Assembly: GCF_006547145.1 (NCBI RefSeq)
Contig: NZ_CP041244.1
Coordinates: forward strand, 8,990,001 to 9,054,000
From: Actinomadura sp. WMMA1423
GTDB lineage: Bacteria; Actinomycetota; Actinomycetes; Streptosporangiales; Streptosporangiaceae
Length of the DNA stretch: 64,000 bases
Reading direction: 5' to 3'
This document shows, in pieces, positions 18,069 through 26,986 of this stretch; within the stretch, counting starts at the first letter, position 1, and each line of letters starts with the position of its first letter. Made by a program: the position numbers and the translations under genes. The notes under the pieces were generated by a model. The model searched no databases. It worked only from the letters and a program-made list of their open reading frames with translations, and had not been told where the DNA came from.

Positions 18069-18241
18069 GCCGCCCGGTCCGCCCGCACGTGGCGCCGGGA
18101 TCCGTCGCGGTGGCCTGAACCGCTCGCGCGCCGTGGCGGGCCCCCTCCTCCCCAGGATCATCATCGGGGTCAATGGCCGATATCGGTGATGATTGTTTCC
18201 GCGTGACGGGATTAATGCATACGCTGAGGAGAAGTGCGTCG

Positions 18242-18258
18242 ATGTTCGTATCGAACAT
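18242..18258. promoter_or_regulatory. perfect palindrome ahead of the P450 operon
   Basis: ATGTTCG-TAT-CGAACAT is a perfect 17-base palindrome (7-base arms, 3-base spacer) ending 41 bases before the P450 start. A second near-palindromic element, TTCCGTACGAA, follows directly. Such a site fits a dimeric repressor of the TetR, GntR or LacI type. It suggests the P450 operon has its own control separate from the ABC importer 230 bases upstream. The regulator is not identified. Confidence 0.5.
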
Positions 18259-18299
18259 TCCGTACGAATTCTTCCTCAATCGCGACCCGGAGGTGTCCA

Positions 18300-19544
18300 G
18301 TGATAAATGAGTGCCCGGTCCACTTCGACCCGCTCTCGCCCGAGCAATTGGCTGACCCCTACCCCCTTTATTCCCGGATGCGCGCCGAGTGCCCGGTGTT
18401 CTACGCGCAGGAGCACGATCTGTGGATCGTCACCCGGCACGAGGACGTGCTGGCGGTCGTCAGGGACACCAAGACGTTCTCCTCCGAGAACGCGGTGCGG
18501 GCATCGGTACGGCCCCTTCCGGCTCCGGTGCTCGCGGTCCTCGCGGAGGGATGGCCGCTGTCGCCGACCCTGACCGACAGCGACGGAGACGTGCACCGCC
18601 GCCTTCGGCTGCTGGTCTCGAAGGCGTTCACCCCCCGGCGCATCCAGGAGATGGAGGGCCCGGTCCGGCGGATGACCGACGAGCTCATCGACGGCTTCGT
18701 GGCCGAGGGGCGGGCCGACATCATCGAGCGGTTCGCGTGGCACCTGCCGCTGGCCGCCATCGCCGACATCCTCGGCGTCCCCAGGAAGGACGTCCCGCTG
18801 CTCCACCGCTGGAGCTACAGCTGGCTGCGGCTGATGCAGGCGACCGATCCGCTGGAGGAGCTGATGGCCTGCGCCTTGGACGTCGTCTCCATGCAGCGCT
18901 ACTTCATGGAAGAGCTGGGCCGGAGGGAGCGCGAGGGCGGCTCGGACCTCATGGCCGAACTCCTCACCGCCCGCATCGCCGGCGGCGATCCGCTCACGAT
19001 GGTGGAGGCGATGCGGGTCCCGATGAATTTGATCATCGCCGGTCACGTCACCGTGACCCGTGCCATCGGCAACGCTCTCACGACCCTGCTGGCGGCTCCG
19101 GACCAGCTGGAGAGGGTTCGCCGTGACCCCGCCCTGATCCCGACGATGGTCGAGGAGGTCCTCCGGTTCGAGTCGCCGGCGCAGGGGCTGTTCCGCACCG
19201 TCCGCGAGGACACCGTGCTGGGCGGCGTCACCCTTCCTGCCGGAGCGCGGATCATGGTGCACTGGGGCTCGGGAAACCGGGACCAGAGCGTGTTCGCCGA
19301 TCCCGACGCCTTCGACGTCGCGCGCGACTCGGCGGCCACCCACCTGGCCTTCGGGAAGGGCGTGCACGCGTGCCTCGGCGCGCCGCTCGCCAGGCTCCAG
19401 TTGAGGATCGCCATCCCCCGGCTTCTCGAGCGCCTTCCCGGTCTGCGGCTCGACCACGATGCGGAGGCCGCCGTCCGGGACACCATCTTCTTCGCGAGAG
19501 GCTTCAAGAAGCTGACGCTCGTCTGGGACGCGGAGGCGGCGTGA
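18300..19544 (+). CDS. cytochrome P450
   Basis: A 414-residue soluble class I P450 that would hydroxylate a small substrate using O2 and electrons from a reductase. The heme Cys358 lies in FGKGVHACLGAPLAR and the ExxR pair is Glu286/Arg289. The I-helix reads AGHVT (247-251): the acidic residue normally just before the Thr is Val, so proton delivery may differ. GTG 18300 is chosen because CGGAGG precedes it and the protein then starts at the usual N-terminal proline-rich region. The stop overlaps the reductase start as GTGA, so this is a matched two-component system, with the 2Fe-2S domain carried by the reductase rather than a free ferredoxin. Confidence 0.93.
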   Translation: MINECPVHFDPLSPEQLADPYPLYSRMRAECPVFYAQEHDLWIVTRHEDVLAVVRDTKTFSSENAVRASVRPLPAPVLAVLAEGWPLSPTLTDSDGDVHRRLRLLVSKAFTPRRIQEMEGPVRRMTDELIDGFVAEGRADIIERFAWHLPLAAIADILGVPRKDVPLLHRWSYSWLRLMQATDPLEELMACALDVVSMQRYFMEELGRREREGGSDLMAELLTARIAGGDPLTMVEAMRVPMNLIIAGHVTVTRAIGNALTTLLAAPDQLERVRRDPALIPTMVEEVLRFESPAQGLFRTVREDTVLGGVTLPAGARIMVHWGSGNRDQSVFADPDAFDVARDSAATHLAFGKGVHACLGAPLARLQLRIAIPRLLERLPGLRLDHDAEAAVRDTIFFARGFKKLTLVWDAEAA

Positions 19545-20548
19545 CCGCGAGCGCGATCACCAGTTCCGCCGCCGCGCGCGACCGCGAACCCGCCGCGGGA
19601 ACCGGCGAGGCCGAGCTGACCCTCCGCGTCGCCGGCAAGGCCGCCGCCGCGCGCGGCGTGGCCGTCCTCGAACTCACCGCGCCGGACGGGCGAGAGCTGC
19701 CCGCCTGGTCACCCGGCGCCCACATCGACCTCGTTCTCGAGAACGGCCTGATCCGGCAGTACTCCCTGTGCGGTGACCCGCGCCGGAACACGGTGTGGCG
19801 GATCGGCGTCCTGAGGGAGACCGACAGCAGGGGCGGATCCGCCCACGTCCATGACGTCCTCCAGGTCGGCGACGAGGTGCGGGTCCGCGGGCCGCGGAAC
19901 AACTTCGCCCTCGCCGCGGCGCGGCGATACGTCTTCGTCGCCGGAGGGATCGGCGTCACCCCGATCCTGCCGATGCTGGCCGAGGCGGAGCGGCGGGGAG
20001 CGGCCTGGCACCTCTACTACGGCGGGGGATCCCGGGACTCGATGGCGTTCCTGGAGGAGCTGGCGGGCTATGGCGACCGCGTGACGCTGGTCCCGCAGGA
20101 CGTCTGCGGCCTGCTCGACCTGGACGCGATCCTGGGCACGCCGGCGGATGGCACGCTCGTCTACTGCTGCGGCCCCGAGGGGCTGCTGGAGGCGGTGACA
20201 CGCCGCGCCGCCCCCTGGCCGCGGGACACCCTCCGCATCGAGCGGTTCCGCAACCGGGCGGCCGCGGAACCCGCGGGGGCCGCCCCGTTCGAGGTCGTCT
20301 GCGAGCTGAGCGGCGTCACGCTGGTCGTCGGGCCCGGCGAGAGGATCGTCGACGTCGCCGAGGAGGCCGGGGTCGGGGTCATGTACTCGTGCTCGGAGGG
20401 GACCTGCGGCACGTGCGAGACCCCGGTGCTGGACGGGGCGGTCGACCACCGCGACGCCTATCTGACCGACGAGCAGCGGGCGGCCGGAGACCGGATGATG
20501 ATCTGCGTTTCCCGCGCCGCGGGACCGCGGCTGGTACTGGACCTGTGA
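19541..20548 (+). CDS. phthalate-dioxygenase-reductase-type FMN/2Fe-2S reductase
   Basis: A 335-residue reductase with FMN-binding domain (RQYSLCGDP), NAD-binding domain (VAGGIGVTPILPML) and a C-terminal plant-type ferredoxin domain whose cluster Cys lie in YSCSEGTCGTCETP and MICVSRA. This order is that of PDR/VanB reductases, which usually feed Rieske oxygenases and, in some actinomycetes, P450s. It starts on GTG 19541 overlapping the P450 stop, so it is the natural electron donor for that P450. The first 25 residues are Ala-rich and probably flexible. It carries electrons from NAD(P)H in the cytosol. Confidence 0.92.
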   Translation: MTASAITSSAAARDREPAAGTGEAELTLRVAGKAAAARGVAVLELTAPDGRELPAWSPGAHIDLVLENGLIRQYSLCGDPRRNTVWRIGVLRETDSRGGSAHVHDVLQVGDEVRVRGPRNNFALAAARRYVFVAGGIGVTPILPMLAEAERRGAAWHLYYGGGSRDSMAFLEELAGYGDRVTLVPQDVCGLLDLDAILGTPADGTLVYCCGPEGLLEAVTRRAAPWPRDTLRIERFRNRAAAEPAGAAPFEVVCELSGVTLVVGPGERIVDVAEEAGVGVMYSCSEGTCGTCETPVLDGAVDHRDAYLTDEQRAAGDRMMICVSRAAGPRLVLDL

Positions 20549-20590
20549 TCCCGCCCACGGCCTTCGGACGGGCACCCAAGGGAGAATGCG

Positions 20591-21379
20591 ATGCGGGTGA
20601 ACCACTGCTACGTCTCGGTCGGTGACCGCCGGAGCCACGTCCTGCACGGTGACGGTCTGATCGACACGCTGTTCCTGCACGGCGCGGGCGGCTCCGCCTG
20701 GACGTTCGAGGCGACGATCGACGCGTTGCCGCGCACGCTCGGGTGGGCGTCGGCCGACCTGCTCGGCTACGGGGACAGCTCATGGATCGAGAACCGGGAC
20801 TACTCGTCCGCCGCCCAGGCCGAGCAGCTCACCGCGGTCATCGACCGGCTCGGCCTCCGGCGGGTCCGGGTCGTCGGCTTCTCCTGGGGCGGGCTGATCG
20901 CCCTGGAACTGGCGAAACGCGACCGCCGTGTCGACAGGATCGCGGTGATCGACATACCGCCCTCGTCGAGCCGGTCCGCCCTGGAGCTGCCGCCGCTGCG
21001 AGGGACGTTCCGCACCGCCGCCGACGGCGTGGAGGCCGTGATGGCCATCGCGCCGGGGGCGGCGCCGGAGGTGGCCGAACGCGAGGCCTTCCTCTCGACG
21101 GCGCCCTGCCCTGAGGGGTTCCAGAAGAAGATCGATCCCGCGTTGCTCGTGCGGTGGCAGTTCCAGGACGAGGACCACTGGGAGACGTGGCGGCGCAACG
21201 AGCGGGAGACGCTGCTCGTCCGTGGACAGCACAGCTCCGTCCTGAGCGGGGAGGACGCGGGACGGATGATCGGGCTGGGGACGCGCGTGGTGCTGGCCGA
21301 GATAGCGGGGTGCGGCCATCTCGTCCCCCTGGAACGGCCCCGCGAGCTGGCCTCCGTGCTCGGCCGCTTCCTGGCCTGA
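20591..21379 (+). CDS. alpha/beta hydrolase
   Basis: A 262-residue alpha/beta hydrolase. The oxyanion region is FLHGAGGSAW, the nucleophile elbow GFSWGG places Ser98 as nucleophile, and His243 in GCGHLVPLERP is the catalytic base; a candidate Asp lies before it. There is no signal peptide, so the enzyme is cytosolic. It follows the reductase by about 40 bases and belongs to the plus-strand arm. In this setting a C-C or ester hydrolase acting on an oxidised intermediate (as in meta-cleavage pathways) is likely, but lactonase or esterase activity is equally compatible with the sequence. Confidence 0.88.
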   Translation: MRVNHCYVSVGDRRSHVLHGDGLIDTLFLHGAGGSAWTFEATIDALPRTLGWASADLLGYGDSSWIENRDYSSAAQAEQLTAVIDRLGLRRVRVVGFSWGGLIALELAKRDRRVDRIAVIDIPPSSSRSALELPPLRGTFRTAADGVEAVMAIAPGAAPEVAEREAFLSTAPCPEGFQKKIDPALLVRWQFQDEDHWETWRRNERETLLVRGQHSSVLSGEDAGRMIGLGTRVVLAEIAGCGHLVPLERPRELASVLGRFLA

Positions 21380-21477
21380 GCGGGCCGCGCGGCCCGCGGC
21401 TCACCGTCCGCCCCGCGCCGCGCGCACCGATCGCGCGATCGGCGGCCGCGGCGAAGACAAGGAGGACTGACCGACCA

Positions 21478-22416
21478 ATGCCCGGCTACGACCTGCACAC
21501 CCATCTGGCCCCGGCTCTCGGAGAGCTTCCGCCGGGGATCGAGCGCGCGCCGGACGGCGCCCTCGCGGTCGACGGCCGCCCCGTCGGACCGGTGGACCTC
21601 TACCACGCGGAACGCCTGGAGGAGCACCTGGACAAGGCCGGCCTGGACGGCGCGGTGGTCTCGCTGCCACCGCCCTTCTTCCGGCAGACGCTGCCGATCG
21701 AATGGACGCCCGCCTGGGTGCGCGTGGCGAACGAAGGGCTGCTCGCCGCCGTCGCTGGGGCACCGCGGCTGGCCCCCTTGGCGTACCTTCCGCTGGAGCA
21801 CCCCGAGGCGGCCATCGCCGAGTACCGGCGCATCGGGCGCGACCGCCGTTTCGTCGGGGTGGCGGCGGCCGCCGGAGGCCTCTCGGCGTCCCTGGCCGAC
21901 TCCCGCCTGGACCCGCTCTGGGCGGCGCTGGAGGCCGACCGACGCCCGCTCCTGCTGCACCCTGGGGCGTCGCCCGACATCCGGCTGCGCGAGTTCTACC
22001 TCGGGAACCTGCTCGGCAACCCGTCCGAGACCGGGCTGGCGGCGGCGCAACTGGTGTTCGGCGGCGTGCTGTCGCGTCACCCGGCGCTCAAGGTGCTCCT
22101 CGTCCACTGCGGGGGCGTCGTGCCGGCCGTGGCCGGCCGGTGGCAGCGCGGCGCGGACACCGCCAGGCCGGGGGTACCGTCCGAGATCGAACCCCCCGCG
22201 CACGCACTCCGGCGGCTTTTCGTCGACTGCCTGGCCCACGACCCGGCCGTGGTCGACCTGGCCGTCACGGTCTTCGGGGCCGACCGGATGGTGCTCGGCA
22301 GCGACTGGCCGTTCCCGATGGGGACCGCCGACCCGGCCGGCCTCGTCGCCCACCGCGGAACGGCGTTCATCCGGCGCGCCGGGGTGGGCAACGCCGAAGC
22401 GCTGCTCGGGTGGTAG
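21478..22416 (+). CDS. ACMSD-like amidohydrolase (amidohydro-rel family)
   Basis: A 312-residue metal-dependent TIM-barrel enzyme of the amidohydrolase-2 family, which includes aminocarboxymuconate-semialdehyde decarboxylase and related non-oxidative decarboxylases. Metal-ligand candidates are His7 and His9 in DLHTHLAP, the His in LLLHPGASPD, the His in LLVHCGG and the Asp in LGSDWPFPMG. Start ATG 21478 follows AAGGAGGA. It lies between the hydrolase and the second phytoene-desaturase-like enzyme, 98 bases after the former and 6 before the latter. Decarboxylation or hydrolysis of a ring-derived acid is inferred. Confidence 0.88.
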   Translation: MPGYDLHTHLAPALGELPPGIERAPDGALAVDGRPVGPVDLYHAERLEEHLDKAGLDGAVVSLPPPFFRQTLPIEWTPAWVRVANEGLLAAVAGAPRLAPLAYLPLEHPEAAIAEYRRIGRDRRFVGVAAAAGGLSASLADSRLDPLWAALEADRRPLLLHPGASPDIRLREFYLGNLLGNPSETGLAAAQLVFGGVLSRHPALKVLLVHCGGVVPAVAGRWQRGADTARPGVPSEIEPPAHALRRLFVDCLAHDPAVVDLAVTVFGADRMVLGSDWPFPMGTADPAGLVAHRGTAFIRRAGVGNAEALLGW

Positions 22417-22422
22417 AAGGGA

Positions 22423-24048
22423 GTGACGAGGCAGATGGAAGAGTACGACGCCGTCGTCATCGGAGGCGGCCATAACGGGCTGGTGGCGGCGCTCTACCTG
22501 GTGCGCGCCGGCTGGTCGGTCGCCGTCCTGGAACAGGCCGGCGCCGTCGGCGGTGCCATCGCCAGCGGGGAGGTCACCCTTCCGGGGTTCGTGCACGACC
22601 TGTACGCCACCAACCAGAACCTCTTCGTCGCGTCCCGGGCCCACGCCGACTTCGGCCCCGACTTGGCCCGCCACGGATTGCGCTTCCGGGTCTGCGACCG
22701 GCCGTTCGCGAACGCGTTCCCCGGTGGCCGGAGCCTGCGGGTCTACCGCGACTACGAACGCACCCTCGACGGGCTGGCCGCGCACGACGCCGCTGACGCC
22801 GAAGGGTTCGCCGACCTGTACCGCTTCTACCAGCGGTTCGCCCCGCACCTGTTCGGGTTCTACGGCTGTGCCCTGCCGTCGGCCGCGGCCGCCCGTGAGG
22901 CGGTGCGCCTGCTGGCGCGGCACAGGCTCCGCGGGACGGGTGAGCTGGTACGGACGCTGCTGATGAGCACCCGGGAGCTGGGAGAGTCCCGGTTCGCCAC
23001 CCCGGAGGCGCGGGCGATGGCGGCCTGCTGGGGGATGCATCTCGACTTCGCCCCCGACGTCGCGGGCGGTGCCGTATTCCCGATCCTGGAGATCTTCTCT
23101 GACATGGAGACCGGGATGGCCGTGGTGGAGGGAGGGGCGGGACGCCTGCCGGAGGCGCTCGCCGCGGTCGTCGCCGAGCACGGCGGGACCGTCCGCACCG
23201 GGGTGGAGGTCGACCGCGTCCTGTGCCGCGACGGGCGCGCGGTCGGGGTCCGCACGACCGACGGCACCCGCTTGGCGGCGCGCCGAGCGGTGATCGCCAA
23301 CGTCGGGCCGCGCGCTCTCTACGAACGGCTGCTCCCACCGGCGGCGGTTCCCGCGAGTGTCCGGCGGGGGGTCCGCGCCTACCGGAACGGTCCCGGAACG
23401 CTGATGCTCCACCTGGCGCTGGACGGCCCGGTGCCGTGGGCCGCGGGTGGAGACCTCTCCCGTTTCGGCTACGTCCACATCGCCCCGTACGTCGACGACC
23501 TGGCCCGCACCTACGCGGAGGCGCAGGCCGGGCTGCTGCCCGCCGATCCGCTGCTCGTCGTCGGGCAGACCTCGGCGATCGACCCCGGCCGCGCGCCCGC
23601 CGGCCGCGACACGCTGTGGGTCCAGGTCCGCGCGGTGCCGGCGGAGATCCGCGGCGACGCCGCCGGCGTCGTCCGGGGGCGGCAATGGCCGGACGTCGCC
23701 GACGCGATGACCGAACGGGTGCTGGCGAAGCTGGAGCGGTACGCGCCCGGTGTCACCGGCCTGGTCGCGGCGTCCGCCGCGCTCACCCCCCGGGATCTGG
23801 AGGAGGCGAACCCGAACCTGGTCGGCGGAGACAACGGGGCCGGCAGCCACCACCTCACCCAGAACTTCATGTCCCGTCCGCTCGCCGGGCACAGCCGCTA
23901 CCGCACCGCGGTCCCCGGGCTCTACCTGACCGGCGCGGCGACCTGGCCGGGCGCCGGCACCAACGCGGCGTCCGGGCGTCTGACCGCGCGGCAGGTGCTC
24001 CGGGACGCCCGTGGCGGCGGTCGGCGACGGAGCCGCGCGCGCCGGTAG
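22423..24048 (+). CDS. second phytoene-desaturase-like FAD oxidoreductase
   Basis: A 541-residue flavoprotein, the paralogue of the enzyme at 9403-11043. FAD-binding VIGGGHNGLVAALYLVRAG opens the protein and GLYLTGAATWPGAGTNAASG closes the FAD site. It shares with its paralogue the TxPG(F/Y)xHD segment near residue 50 and the QAEAGLLP(A/D)xP region. GTG 22423 or ATG 22435 could start it; the latter has GAGG just upstream. It is the last gene of the plus-strand arm. Having one such enzyme on each arm suggests they act in one pathway, perhaps as two dehydrogenation steps or a heteromeric pair. Confidence 0.88.
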   Translation: MTRQMEEYDAVVIGGGHNGLVAALYLVRAGWSVAVLEQAGAVGGAIASGEVTLPGFVHDLYATNQNLFVASRAHADFGPDLARHGLRFRVCDRPFANAFPGGRSLRVYRDYERTLDGLAAHDAADAEGFADLYRFYQRFAPHLFGFYGCALPSAAAAREAVRLLARHRLRGTGELVRTLLMSTRELGESRFATPEARAMAACWGMHLDFAPDVAGGAVFPILEIFSDMETGMAVVEGGAGRLPEALAAVVAEHGGTVRTGVEVDRVLCRDGRAVGVRTTDGTRLAARRAVIANVGPRALYERLLPPAAVPASVRRGVRAYRNGPGTLMLHLALDGPVPWAAGGDLSRFGYVHIAPYVDDLARTYAEAQAGLLPADPLLVVGQTSAIDPGRAPAGRDTLWVQVRAVPAEIRGDAAGVVRGRQWPDVADAMTERVLAKLERYAPGVTGLVAASAALTPRDLEEANPNLVGGDNGAGSHHLTQNFMSRPLAGHSRYRTAVPGLYLTGAATWPGAGTNAASGRLTARQVLRDARGGGRRRSRARR

Positions 24049-24094
24049 TCGTGGCCGGGCGGCCCCGGACGGTGCGGGCCCGTGGGCCGTCGGT

Positions 24095-25204
24095 TCAGGA
24101 GGCCATCCGGTAGGCCCGGGGCCCCGCGCCGCCGAGGCCCTCGAGCACCTCACCGGCGAGGTGCTCGACGGGCGGCTCGGTGCCGAGGACCACGACCACG
24201 TCCCCCGGCCGGGCCTGATCGGTGATCTCCCTGACCGCCCGGCCTGTGTGGGAGCGCCGGGCACCGACGATGCGGTCGATGCCGCGCGAGGACCCGGCGG
24301 GCCGAAGCGTCACGACCTGTTCGGCGGCCCGCCCCGCGGAGGCCGTGACGGTGTGCGCGAGCGGGGGATCGGCGACCGCCAGGACGCGGACCCGGCCCTG
24401 CCCGCCCGCCAGTTCCCGGGCGGCGGCGAGGTCCGCGCTGATCGAGTCATGGTGGCGGGCCACCGAGTCGATCACGGTCACCGAGCGCGTCCGGCCCGCG
24501 ATGGTCAGGTGCCGGCGCACCCCCTGGTAGCTCTCCAGGGCCCCGGCCGCCTCCATGGGGGCTATCCCGAGAGCCATGGCGGCGGCCAGCGCCCCCATGG
24601 CGTTGTCGGCGTGTGCGGGCACGGGCACGTCCGCCCAGAGGACTTCGCGGTTCGGGCCCCGGGCGACGATGCGGCACCCGCTCCCGGACCACCGGGAGTC
24701 CACGGTCCAGGTCGCTCCGGGACCGGGACCGTAGGTCACCAGGTTGTCGAGGCCGAAGCCCTCCGCGAGGCCCTCCAGCCGTGCCTTCTCCCTGTGAGGG
24801 GCGATCACCGTGGCGACCTGGCCGATCCATGGAGGCGGCTCGCCGGGACCGGCCCCGCCGAACACGCAAAGGTCGGGTGCGGGCTCGGGCACCGCGGACG
24901 GGGAGGCCTCCAGAATCAGCGGACCCCCTGCGCCCTGCTCGGCCCGCGACCGGAGACCGTAGCCGACCAGGTCTGCCCCGAGGATCCAGGAAGGCGCGCT
25001 TTCGAGGACGCTCAGGATATGGGCGAGCATCGCGCCCGTGCACGTCTTGCCGCGGAGCCCGGCCACGGCGATGGACAGTGGCGAGTCCGCGACCTCCCGA
25101 AGCTCCTGCCCGCGGTCGAAGGGGCGGACGGCCGGGCGGCGGCCGAGGGCCTCCACCTTCCCTTCCGCCGCGCCGCCGCGCCGAGGCACGATGTTCTTGA
25201 TCAT
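24095..25204 (-). CDS. MurC-like Mur ligase lacking the N-terminal domain
   Basis: A 369-residue protein with the central ATPase and C-terminal domains of Mur ligases. The P-loop reads AGLRGKTCTG (usual pattern GTxGKTT), and the C-terminal domain has SYQGVRRHLTIAGR followed by VIDSVARHHDSISADLAAAR, matching MurC's GVxRRF...DYAHHPxEI region but with DYAHHP reduced to DSVARHHD. The UDP-binding N-terminal domain of MurC (about 100 residues) is absent. ATG 25204 has GAGGGAG upstream. It follows the histidine kinase gene on the same strand. It may join an amino acid to a carboxylic acid other than UDP-MurNAc. The real cell-wall murC is presumably elsewhere. Confidence 0.78.
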   Translation of the reverse strand: MIKNIVPRRGGAAEGKVEALGRRPAVRPFDRGQELREVADSPLSIAVAGLRGKTCTGAMLAHILSVLESAPSWILGADLVGYGLRSRAEQGAGGPLILEASPSAVPEPAPDLCVFGGAGPGEPPPWIGQVATVIAPHREKARLEGLAEGFGLDNLVTYGPGPGATWTVDSRWSGSGCRIVARGPNREVLWADVPVPAHADNAMGALAAAMALGIAPMEAAGALESYQGVRRHLTIAGRTRSVTVIDSVARHHDSISADLAAARELAGGQGRVRVLAVADPPLAHTVTASAGRAAEQVVTLRPAGSSRGIDRIVGARRSHTGRAVREITDQARPGDVVVVLGTEPPVEHLAGEVLEGLGGAGPRAYRMAS

Positions 25205-25387
25205 GATGGCTCCCTCGCTTGCGACCCGGATGCCCGGCCCGCGCGCCCCGAGGGGCTGCGGCCGCTGCCGGGCCCCTCGCGGTCGACGTTGCCGGCGATA
25301 CCGCCAGCCTGGTCGTTCGCAGGCCCTCGCGTCATCGGGGCCAGCCGCCAACCCTCAGCGGGGGCGAACGGGTACGCGGGATACCTG

Positions 25388-26935
25388 CTACCCGGCATGC
25401 GCGGCCGGAGCGGGGCCGACGGGCAGCAGGGCGTCCAACCGGGTGCCGCCGCCGGGAGGGCTGTTGATCGCGATCGTTCCGCCCAGCGCCTCGATCCGGT
25501 CGGTGAGGCCGACCAGCCCCGAGCCCGCCGAGGGGTCCGCGCCTCCCAGGCCGTCGTCGCTCACGCACAGGGCCAGCCCGTCGTCCCTGACCTTGGCCCG
25601 GACGCGGACGGACGTGGCGCGCGCGTGCTTGGCGACGTTGGCCAACGCCTCTGCCACGAAGTAGTAGGCGGCGACCTCTGTGGCCTGGGGGAGCCTGCCC
25701 CCGATCCGCACGTCGAGATCCACGGCGACGGGGCACCGCCGGGCCAGTGCCCTGAGCGCGGGCCGCAGGCCTCCCTCGGTCAGGACGGCGGGGTGGATGC
25801 CGCGGGAGATCTCCCTCAACTCCTCGAGCGCGGCGGCCAGCCCGCTGGCGATCGCCGCGACCCTCGACCGGAGCTCGGGCAGTTCCGCGGGGATGACGGC
25901 CTCCACGGCGCGCAGATCCAGCGCCAGGGAGATGAGTCTCTGCTGGGTGCCGTCGTGCAGGTCGCGCTCGATGCGCTGGCGGGTCTGGTCGGTCGCCGCC
26001 ACGACCCGCGCCCGGGAGGCGATCAGGTCGTCACGCGCCTGGGCGTTGGCGATGGCGGTGCCGAGCAGGTCGGTGAACCGGGAGAGCCGCCATTCGATCC
26101 CGTCGGGCAGGGGATCCTCGCGGTTGGAGGCGGCGGCGAGCCCCCAGATCCGGCCGTTGACGACGACCGGCACGGCCACCGCCGTGCGGATGCCGTACCG
26201 CCGGAGGGCGGCGGCGAGGTCGCCAGGGGCGTCGTCGTAGCTGTCGATCCGGCTGGGCCTGCCGGTGCGAAGGATCTCGGTCGCCAGGTTCTGGCCCTCG
26301 GTCGACACCCGGCCCAGCGGGAGGCCTGATCCGACCCGGCTGTACCTGCCCACCACCAGGACCGTCCGGTCGGCCTCGAAGCGCGAGAGGGAGGCGCCGT
26401 TGGTCCCCGCCGCCAGCGCGATCTCCTTGGCCATCGCGGCGAACACCTCGGACGGCGGTGCCCCGGATGCGACGAGCGTCGCGATCCGCCGCAACGCGGC
26501 CTGCTCGCCCTCGAAGGGCGGCTCCGCCGGATGTTCCGCGAACACGCCGGGCCCGGCGTCCGGCGGGCGATGCGGGTGCCGGCCCTGTCCGGGGTGGTCC
26601 TCGGACGTGCTCGAGCCGGAGGGACCGGGAGTGGACCGGTCGTCCACGGCCGCCGGCCCCCCTCGCCGGATGATCGCCCGGCAAAGCAGGCCGAGCCCCA
26701 GGCCGGCGAAGACGATCGCCATGATGACGATGGCCAAGACCGGGCCCGTCCCCGAGGCCAGGGCCGCCTGGACGGCCGGTGCCTCGTGGGCGGCCGGCCA
26801 CGGCGAGATCACCCGATCGGCTCCGAGGGGCGCCGGCGCGATGAAGGCGAGGCGCAGGCGACGGGGCCCGTCCATCCCGGACACACCGGACGGGGGCGAT
26901 GCTCCATTGCCGCGCCTCGTCCGAATCCTCACCAT
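25388..26935 (-). CDS. GAF-domain sensor histidine kinase (NarL-type partner)
   Basis: A 515-residue membrane kinase. One clear transmembrane helix (VLAIVIMAIVFAGLGLGLL) follows a poorly conserved N terminus; a Pro/Ser-rich linker leads to a GAF domain, then a HisKA_3 domain with phosphorylated His327 in RDLHDGTQQR, and a HATPase domain (EALANVAKHARA; SGLVGLTDRIEALGG). ATG 26935 is selected since the divergent regulator starts at 26987; ATG 26875 is an alternative. The 51-base spacer holds both promoters or ribosome sites. With the adjacent regulator it forms a two-component system. The signal sensed by GAF is unknown. Confidence 0.88.
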   Translation of the reverse strand: MVRIRTRRGNGASPPSGVSGMDGPRRLRLAFIAPAPLGADRVISPWPAAHEAPAVQAALASGTGPVLAIVIMAIVFAGLGLGLLCRAIIRRGGPAAVDDRSTPGPSGSSTSEDHPGQGRHPHRPPDAGPGVFAEHPAEPPFEGEQAALRRIATLVASGAPPSEVFAAMAKEIALAAGTNGASLSRFEADRTVLVVGRYSRVGSGLPLGRVSTEGQNLATEILRTGRPSRIDSYDDAPGDLAAALRRYGIRTAVAVPVVVNGRIWGLAAASNREDPLPDGIEWRLSRFTDLLGTAIANAQARDDLIASRARVVAATDQTRQRIERDLHDGTQQRLISLALDLRAVEAVIPAELPELRSRVAAIASGLAAALEELREISRGIHPAVLTEGGLRPALRALARRCPVAVDLDVRIGGRLPQATEVAAYYFVAEALANVAKHARATSVRVRAKVRDDGLALCVSDDGLGGADPSAGSGLVGLTDRIEALGGTIAINSPPGGGTRLDALLPVGPAPAAHAG

Positions 26936-26986
26936 CTGGCCAGCATATTTCCTGGTTTCGGACGGCCCATATATTCTGGTCCTTGC

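Noticed and set aside
20800..24264. 1154-codon open frame on the minus strand
   Set aside because: Antisense to the hydrolase, amidohydrolase and flavoprotein genes, all of which carry clear family motifs; no domain content of its own.
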